Below, piece after piece: positions 7,217 to 11,744 of a DNA stretch of 11,744 nucleotides (positions within the stretch are counted from its first letter, which is position 1; every line of letters starts with the position of its first letter). Source of the DNA: Spirochaetia bacterium (GTDB taxonomy: Bacteria; Spirochaetota; Spirochaetia; Treponematales; Breznakiellaceae); NCBI GenBank assembly GCA_026002025.1, contig BOAU01000065.1, positions 1 to 11,744 on the forward strand, given 5' to 3'. The position numbers and the translations under genes are program-made. The notes below the pieces were generated by a model. The model saw nothing but the letters and a program-made list of their open reading frames with translations, did not search any database and was not told the DNA's origin.

Positions 7217-7238
7217 CTATGTATTAAACTATGTATTA
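7217..7238. repeat. Short direct repeats near the attachment core
   Basis: CTATGTATTA occurs at 7217-7226 and again at 7229-7238 (12-bp period), with an inverted TACATAG at 7189-7195. Closely spaced 10-mers beside an attachment core and an integrase gene resemble arm-type integrase sites, but this is only suggested by position. Confidence 0.35.
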
Positions 7239-7297
7239 CCTTCCTCCTTTTTCTTATTTAGAAAGCCAGTTTATACCCCCTTTTGTCTTTTAGTCAA

Positions 7298-8268
7298 TCA
7301 TACGCCGCGGGGAGGTTCATTCGGATTCTCCCCAAAGAAAATAAACTCGTCACCATGCGGATTTTGCGCTCCCTGCCTGCGTAAAGCATCCCGGATCTGT
7401 GGCATTACCGGGACGGTCCTCAGCTCGTCCGTCTTGGTGGACTTCAATCCGTCTATGTTAGAATAGGACCATTCAATATTGAGGTATTCCTCTCCTACAT
7501 CCTCAAAATGCAAGGCTAAGATTTCTCCTATCCGCAAGCCGGTGGTCATAGCAACAAGATTTACCAGCATGGCCCGCTTATCTTTCCAGTCAAGCTGAAA
7601 TAAGGCGATAGCCTCTTTTGGGGTTAGCACCCCCCTTTTCCGTGCCTTTGAGGAATACGCTGGGAGGTCTTGGGTAGGGTCGGATGGGATACGGTCATTG
7701 GCATAAGCCCACCGTAAAGCAGTGACCCCTACCCGCAGTATCTGTTTCAGGGTCAGAGGAGATAGGTCAGGATAATTCTTTGCCACGTCTACGGAAAAAT
7801 CTAAAATATTCTGCCGGGTGATTTCCCCAATGCTCTTCCCCTTAAAATAGGAAACCCAATACCGCTTAACTAGGTTAAGGCTTTTATAGGTATGGGCATG
7901 GCCTATCTTAACCTTATGGGACAACTTTTCCTCGATATAAGGAGAGCGGTCATAGTCCCAAAACCGGGTGAGAAAATCTACAAAAAGCTCCGCTCCCTGG
8001 GTATATCCTGGAAATCCAACTCAGCATTTTTCAGTTCCGAGAGGACTTGGGCGACACTAAGCTTCTCGGCTACCAGGCGTGATGGCTTGGATGCCAGGAC
8101 AAAGCGCCTTTCCGGTATACCATCTTTGAGCCATCCGGCGACAACTATTAGGGCTTCATCCCGGTTACCTTTTCCTGTAGACCGGGCGGGGAGACACTTC
8201 TTTGTCTCTTGATTGACGAATTGAACGTAAAAGATACCTTTGCGGGCATGCAAATAAAACTGACGCAT
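7298..8268 (-). pseudogene. Tyrosine recombinase (phage-type integrase), frameshifted and C-terminally truncated
   Basis: Remnant of a phage- or ICE-type site-specific integrase. The N-terminal part (8268 down to 7978, 96 codons) starts at an ATG with AAAGGAG 7 nt upstream and carries an N-terminal integrase-like domain (FYVQFVNQETKK...). It runs into TAG at 7980-7978. The second part continues in another frame, readable from about 7990 (LFVDFLTRFWDYD...) to 7298. It holds the core-binding domain and the start of the catalytic domain, with the first catalytic arginine in TTGLRIGEIL (Arg codon 7534-7532) and the catalytic-lysine beta-hairpin (LKSTKTDELRTVPV). It then stops after FGENPNEPPRGV. 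The HxxR box, second His/Trp and nucleophilic Tyr are missing, roughly the last 100 residues. One frameshift near 7980-7995 plus the lost 3' end make it non-functional. Confidence 0.88.
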
Positions 8269-8282
8269 CCCGATACTCCTTT

Positions 8283-8313
8283 GAAAGTCTTCTCATAGTG
8301 ACTTTCTCATAGT
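8283..8313. repeat. Direct and inverted repeats upstream of the integrase start
   Basis: TTCTCATAGT occurs at 8290-8299 and 8304-8313 (14-bp period). GAAAGTC (8283-8289) and GACTTTC (8300-8306) form a 7-bp stem over a 10-nt loop. The block sits just upstream of the integrase ribosome binding site and could be an operator, an arm-type binding site or a leader hairpin. An imperfect hairpin with CCAG/CTGG follows at 8325-8347. Confidence 0.4.
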
Positions 8314-8363
8314 TTGATCGTGATGAACGCCAGTTTTCTGGTGGTTCATTCTTTTTTTCTCTG

Positions 8364-8388
8364 TAATTCCTTATAATATAAGGAATTA
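8364..8388. repeat. Perfect 25-nt palindrome beside the tRNA 3' end
   Basis: TAATTCCTTATA (8364-8375) and TATAAGGAATTA (8377-8388) are exact inverted copies around a single central A. It begins 6 nt beyond the tRNA 3' end. On the tRNA strand it is followed by an A-tract, not a T-tract, so it does not read as an intrinsic terminator for the tRNA. It may be an RNA-processing stem or mark the right edge of the integrated remnant. Confidence 0.6.
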
Positions 8389-8394
8389 AGTCTA

Positions 8395-8468
8395 TGGGCC
8401 ATCGAGGACTTGAACCTCGGACCAAGAGATTATGAGTCTCCTGCTCTAACCAACTGAGCTAATAGCCC
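8395..8468 (-). tRNA. tRNA with CAT anticodon, probably tRNA-Ile2 (or elongator Met)
   Basis: The 74-nt gene folds as a full cloverleaf: acceptor GGGCTAT/ATGGCCC, D-stem GCTC/GAGC, anticodon stem GGAGA/TCTCT with loop CTCATAA (anticodon CAT), T-stem CGAGG/CCTCG with loop TTCAAGT, discriminator A. CCA is not encoded. It is not an initiator: positions 1 and 72 pair and the GGG/CCC anticodon stem is absent. The acceptor stem matches that of common bacterial tRNA-Ile, and the GACTCATAATC and TTGGTC stretches recall E. coli ileX. I therefore favour the lysidine-modified Ile2 that reads AUA; elongator Met remains possible. Confidence 0.95.
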
Positions 8469-8487
8469 GAAAATATTAGACTTCACA

Positions 8488-8516
8488 CTTATACCTCAAG
8501 GGGACAAAAAAGTCAA
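8488..8516 (-). promoter_or_regulatory. Strong sigma-70-type promoter of the tRNA gene
   Basis: On the minus strand TTGACT (8516-8511) and TATAAG (8493-8488) are separated by exactly 17 nt, each one mismatch from consensus. The predicted transcript start near 8481 gives a short leader of about 13 nt before the tRNA 5' end. It fires away from the SNF2 gene, whose start codon is only 20 bp to the right. Confidence 0.75.
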
Positions 8517-8535
8517 TTCCAGTTACACTAAATTT

Positions 8536-11500
8536 GTGGCAAAGGGGAATTACGGGGCCAGTCCCTGGGGCAAATGGTTTATCGATGTGCTGGACGGCTA
8601 CAAGATGGGGGCGCGGCTGGACCGGGGGCGGAGTTATGCCAATACGGGGAAGGTGCTTTCCCTGAATATTAAAGACGGGAAGGCCGGCGCCAAGGTTAAG
8701 GGCCACTACCAGCCCTTTTACCGGGTGGAGATCGCCTTTCCTCCCCTTGTGGAAAAGAAAAAAGTTTTTGAGCTGATAGAACAAGATCCCGCCCTGCTTG
8801 CCCGGATCGCCGCCGGTGAACTGCCCGAAGAATTCCTTTTCAGGCTCAAAAAAGAGGGGATTCACTTGATCCCCCGGCGCTGGGCCGAGATGCGCCGCTC
8901 CTGTAACTGCCCCGATGACGGGGACCCCTGCAAGCACATGGCGGCCCTCTACTACATGCTTGCCCGTGAGGTTGACGCCGATCCCCACGTGCTTTTCCGC
9001 CTCCGTGGCATCGACCTGGGTGAATTGGGGAAACGGCTCGGGGCGGATCTGGATCATAAACTGGAAAATCCCTTTGCGGAAGATTTTGGCCCGACAGGAC
9101 CGGTTCCACCGGCGCTTAAGAAGGGTTCGCGGGGGAAGGAGAAAAATTCTCAAGTCGGGCCGGTAACACTGGAGCCTGTAAGTCAGGTGGAACCTTCGGG
9201 GGCCAAGCCCGAATTGGCGGAGATTCCCCACTGCACCGAGCTGATCCTTTCCCTCCTGCCTGCCGCCCCTCTTTTCAGCGGCCGGGATTTTGCGGTAGCC
9301 CTGGGGGAATTCTACCACCGGGCGGCCCGGAATCATGATTGGGCCGGAGCCGATGAAACAAGCGGAGCGGGTTCCGGCAAAACAGGCGCAACGGGGGAGG
9401 GGACCGGGATCGAAGATGCTGAGCATCTTTTTTCCCATTCCCGCTGGACCGTGGATTATACCGAAGCCGGGCCGGGAGCGCCGCAGCTCCTGATGGAAAC
9501 CCTTTCCGCCGAGAAACGCCGATATGGCCTCCGGGACGCCTTTAGCCGGTTCCGGCTTTTTGCTTCCGATGAGGGAACCCCTTCGTATACCTTCCTCTAT
9601 TATCTTTTCAAGTTTTTGGGCCTCGTGATTGACGCCGGGGCCTATATTCCCTGTCCCGTTTTAGAGAACGATGACCTGCGGGTTCTCTGGCTTGTCTTTG
9701 ACCGGCTTCCCCGGATTCGGGAAACCATGGACAGTATTGCCCGTTACGGGAACCGGACCGCAGTAAAGCTGCTCTCATCGGCGCTGCTCAATGAATGGGT
9801 CAAAGGAATTTCCTTTTCCCGTGACGCATTTTGGCAGGGGGGCGATCAGGATTTCCGTAATTTGTTGGGCCTCTTTTTTTGCGGGGATATCATGGATGTT
9901 TCTTCCCCGGCATTGCGGAGCCTGCCCCTTTCAATCTCCAACTGGCTCATGGCGCTTCATACGGATTTTTCCGCCTGGAAGTACCGGTTCATTTTGAAGC
10001 CCCTAAAAGATGAGGCTTCTTTTACCCTTCAGGCAAAGGTGCAGCATCAAACTGAAAAGGGCGTCGAATGGATCAACCTGAAAGACGCCGCCCGCAAGAC
10101 CGGTTCCGTAGCAATACTGCGGGCCCCAACGGCGCTGTCAAATTATCTGCCGGAACTGCGTTACCTTTTCCAGCGCGCCCAGGCGTCATTAAATGAAGAA
10201 CGGCTCATTCATTTTCTGGACAGCGCCGCTTTTCTTATTGCCCGGCTGGGGATCGAGGTGGTGTTCCCCAAAAGCCTGCACCGGGAACTCAAGCCCCGTC
10301 TGGTACTCAACACCGACACGAAGAAGGCCCCCGCGCTGGTGAGTTACCTGGACCTGGGTTCCCTGCTCCACTGGCGCTGGGATGTGGCTATCGGGGACGA
10401 GGTGATCAGCGCCGATGAATGGCGGAAATTGGTAAAACAGAAAAGCGGGGTTGTAAAATTCCGGGACAAATTTATCCGCCTTGAGGGGGCCGAACTTTCC
10501 CGGCTCCTGAAAAACGCCAATGCCGTGCCTTTACCGAATACGGCGGATTTTCTCAAGGCCCATTTTGCGGGGGACACGGTCCTTTCCTTTGATGCGGAAC
10601 GGATCATGGAAAAGCTTTTTACCGAAAATAAATTCCCGGTCCCCAAAAGCCTCAACGCAACATTGCGGGAATATCAGGAGCGGGGCTGCCGCTGGATCTG
10701 TTCCCTCCTTGCGTCGGGTTTCGGCTGTATCCTTGCCGATGATATGGGTTTGGGAAAAACAATCCAGTCAATCGCAGTAATACTGCGTTTAAAAGAACAG
10801 GGCCTTCTTGTTAATGAGCCTACCCTGATCATCGCCCCGGCGTCATTGCTGGAAAACTGGGAGCGGGAACTGGCCCGGTTTGCCCCATCCCTGACCGTAG
10901 GTCGCTACCACGGGCCGGGCCGCCGTATCAATACCGGTTCTGAAATTTTTCTTACCACCTACCAGACAGCGGTTCGTGACGCGGTAAAACTTGAGGAGCA
11001 AAACTTTGCGCTCCTTATTGTTGACGAGGCCCATTTGATGAAGAATGCCGAAACCCGGGGGGCCCGGACCGTCAAAAAACTCCGCTCACGGTTCCGGCTT
11101 GCCCTTTCGGGAACCCCCGTGGAAAACCGTCTTGAGGACCTCCGATCCCTTTTCGATTTTATCCTCCCCGGTTATCTGGGCACGGAAAAGCAGTTCCGCG
11201 ATGAATACCGCTACCCGATAGAAGTTCTGCGCCAAAAAGAAAAGGCTGAAACCCTGCGGAAGATCACTTCTCCTTTTCTCCTGCGGCGGCTTAAAACCGA
11301 CAAGGGGATTATCCGGGACCTGCCGGAGAAGATCACCGTTAATGAATACGCGGCGCTGGAAAAAGAACAGGCCGCTCTTTACAAAAGCATCGTGGACAGC
11401 GCCATGGAAAAATCGGCTCAAACGGAGGAACCCGCCGGGCGGGCCGCCCTGATTTTGAGCCTCCTTACTTCGCTGAAGCAGGTCTGCGATCACCCCCGGG

Positions 11501-11712
11501 TCTACGACAAGGAAAGCCCCGCGCACTCTGAGCTTTCAGGCAAGGCCCAGCTTCTGGTCACCCTGCTTGCGGAAATTCTTGCGAACCGGGAAAAGGTGCT
11601 GATATTCAGCCAGTATGTGGAGATTGAAAGGGGCAGGCTCCGCAATGCCGGGGAAGAAACATCCATGATATCCCCGCAAAAAAAGAGGCCCAACAAATTA
11701 CGGAAATCCTGA
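8536..11712 (+). CDS. SWIM zinc-finger SNF2-family helicase, C-terminus replaced (partial)
   Basis: DNA-dependent ATPase/translocase of the bacterial SNF2 (RapA-like) group. In order: an N-terminal YGxSPWGKWF start; a SWIM zinc finger with C123, C125, C132 and H134; a long middle region; a DUF3670-like segment (about 615-665, HWRWDVAIGDEVISADEWRKL); then the SNF2 ATPase core with Walker A DDMGLGKT (735-742), DEAH (830-833), and motif III with SGTPVEN (858-864). Motif IV begins at KVLIFSQYVE (1020-1029), where normal sequence ends. The last 29 residues come from an inverted copy of the gene's own interior, so motifs V and VI are missing and the frame stops at an accidental TGA. The start is a GTG with no Shine-Dalgarno sequence, chosen because the conserved N-terminus begins there. 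As shown it could not be an active helicase; a full-length gene of somewhat greater length is likely in the real genome. Confidence 0.88.
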   Translation: MAKGNYGASPWGKWFIDVLDGYKMGARLDRGRSYANTGKVLSLNIKDGKAGAKVKGHYQPFYRVEIAFPPLVEKKKVFELIEQDPALLARIAAGELPEEFLFRLKKEGIHLIPRRWAEMRRSCNCPDDGDPCKHMAALYYMLAREVDADPHVLFRLRGIDLGELGKRLGADLDHKLENPFAEDFGPTGPVPPALKKGSRGKEKNSQVGPVTLEPVSQVEPSGAKPELAEIPHCTELILSLLPAAPLFSGRDFAVALGEFYHRAARNHDWAGADETSGAGSGKTGATGEGTGIEDAEHLFSHSRWTVDYTEAGPGAPQLLMETLSAEKRRYGLRDAFSRFRLFASDEGTPSYTFLYYLFKFLGLVIDAGAYIPCPVLENDDLRVLWLVFDRLPRIRETMDSIARYGNRTAVKLLSSALLNEWVKGISFSRDAFWQGGDQDFRNLLGLFFCGDIMDVSSPALRSLPLSISNWLMALHTDFSAWKYRFILKPLKDEASFTLQAKVQHQTEKGVEWINLKDAARKTGSVAILRAPTALSNYLPELRYLFQRAQASLNEERLIHFLDSAAFLIARLGIEVVFPKSLHRELKPRLVLNTDTKKAPALVSYLDLGSLLHWRWDVAIGDEVISADEWRKLVKQKSGVVKFRDKFIRLEGAELSRLLKNANAVPLPNTADFLKAHFAGDTVLSFDAERIMEKLFTENKFPVPKSLNATLREYQERGCRWICSLLASGFGCILADDMGLGKTIQSIAVILRLKEQGLLVNEPTLIIAPASLLENWERELARFAPSLTVGRYHGPGRRINTGSEIFLTTYQTAVRDAVKLEEQNFALLIVDEAHLMKNAETRGARTVKKLRSRFRLALSGTPVENRLEDLRSLFDFILPGYLGTEKQFRDEYRYPIEVLRQKEKAETLRKITSPFLLRRLKTDKGIIRDLPEKITVNEYAALEKEQAALYKSIVDSAMEKSAQTEEPAGRAALILSLLTSLKQVCDHPRVYDKESPAHSELSGKAQLLVTLLAEILANREKVLIFSQYVEIERGRLRNAGEETSMISPQKKRPNKLRKS
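9814..9940 (+). repeat. Inverted duplication, inner copy (within the SNF2 gene)
   Basis: This 127-bp coding segment (residues about 427-468, including LLGLFFCGDIMDVS) is in its natural context: frame and protein are continuous on both sides. Its exact reverse complement appears at 11618-11744. The identity ends at 9940, next to ACTGGCT (9941-9947), which also occurs inverted at 11608-11614 with a 3-nt offset. Confidence 0.95.
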
Positions 11713-11744
11713 TCGCCCCCCTGCCAAAATGCGTCACGGGAAAA
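11618..11744 (-). repeat. Inverted duplication, outer copy running to the window end
   Basis: Exact reverse complement of 9814-9940, base for base, up to the last base of the window, so the copy may extend further. It abruptly replaces the expected helicase C-terminus after QYVE. Perfect identity with no drift implies a very recent event or an artefact such as a fold-back assembly or an amplification chimera. Confidence 0.95.

Larger units (their letters stand above)
7140..8394. mobile_element. Decayed integrated element remnant (att core to tRNA boundary)
   Basis: This stretch holds a tRNA-like attachment core at its left edge, an AT-richer 140-bp spacer with short repeats, a broken tyrosine integrase, and a repeat-rich 126-bp leader up to the tRNA gene. 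Its base composition is visibly more AT-rich than the flanking genes. No excisionase, replication or cargo gene remains. The right boundary is uncertain: no second copy of the core is present near the tRNA. Confidence 0.5.

Noticed and set aside
8373..8378. TATAAT on the + strand as a promoter towards the SNF2 gene
   Set aside because: It lies inside the palindrome, has no good -35 at 17 nt, and a transcript would cross the tRNA in antisense.
8364..8388. Palindrome as the intrinsic terminator of the tRNA gene
   Set aside because: On the transcribed strand it is followed by A residues, not T residues.
8476..9438. Minus-strand open frame (320 codons) opposite the SNF2 N-terminus
   Set aside because: Antisense shadow; the + frame carries the SWIM motif, and the minus frame has no domain and overlaps the tRNA promoter.
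11502..11696. Minus-strand frame repeating helicase sequence near the window end
   Set aside because: It is only the translation of the inverted copy of 9814-9940, not a separate gene.

Overview
The window looks like chromosomal DNA of a Gram-negative, fairly GC-rich bacterium, most likely a spirochaete of the Treponema group. This is an inference from gene content: an FtsX-type permease pair next to a LolA-like protein and an outer-membrane barrel, an HPt plus HD-GYP phosphorelay, a BspA-type leucine-rich-repeat protein, and a tRNA without an encoded CCA. No marker gene in the window fixes the taxonomy.

Left part (20-5219, all + strand): a cell-envelope export module. Two MacB/LolE-like ABC permeases are followed by a secreted LolA-like lipoprotein-sorting protein and a predicted outer-membrane beta-barrel. 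The partner ATPase is not here and may lie upstream. The two gaps inside this block are packed with secondary structure: three consecutive hairpins at 1755-1872, one of them terminator-like, and an imperfect palindrome with 9-bp tandem units at 3173-3266.

Middle part (5223-7130, + strand): a compact signalling operon. A histidine phosphotransfer (HPt) protein overlaps a response regulator with an HD-GYP cyclic-di-GMP phosphodiesterase domain, and a small secreted leucine-rich-repeat protein starts 7 bp after it.

Scar region (about 7140-8394): a decayed integrated element. It has an 18-nt match to the T-loop-to-3'-end part of a tmRNA/tRNA gene (a typical tyrosine-integrase attachment core), short repeats, and a minus-strand tyrosine integrase broken by a frameshift and missing its C-terminal catalytic residues. 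It abuts a tRNA gene with anticodon CAT (8395-8468, minus), which has a very good promoter.

Right part (8536-11744, + strand): a SWIM zinc-finger SNF2-family helicase. Its reading frame is lost at about 11618, where the sequence becomes an exact 127-bp reverse-complement copy of an internal part of the same gene (9814-9940) and continues so to the window edge. This is the most striking feature. It is either a real inverted duplication or, more likely, a chimeric or fold-back assembly or amplification artefact, so the last 29 codons should not be trusted.

I found no convincing complete novel defence or mobile system. The main points for a second look are the inverted duplication, the tmRNA-like attachment scar, the hairpin cluster and the phosphorelay-LRR operon.
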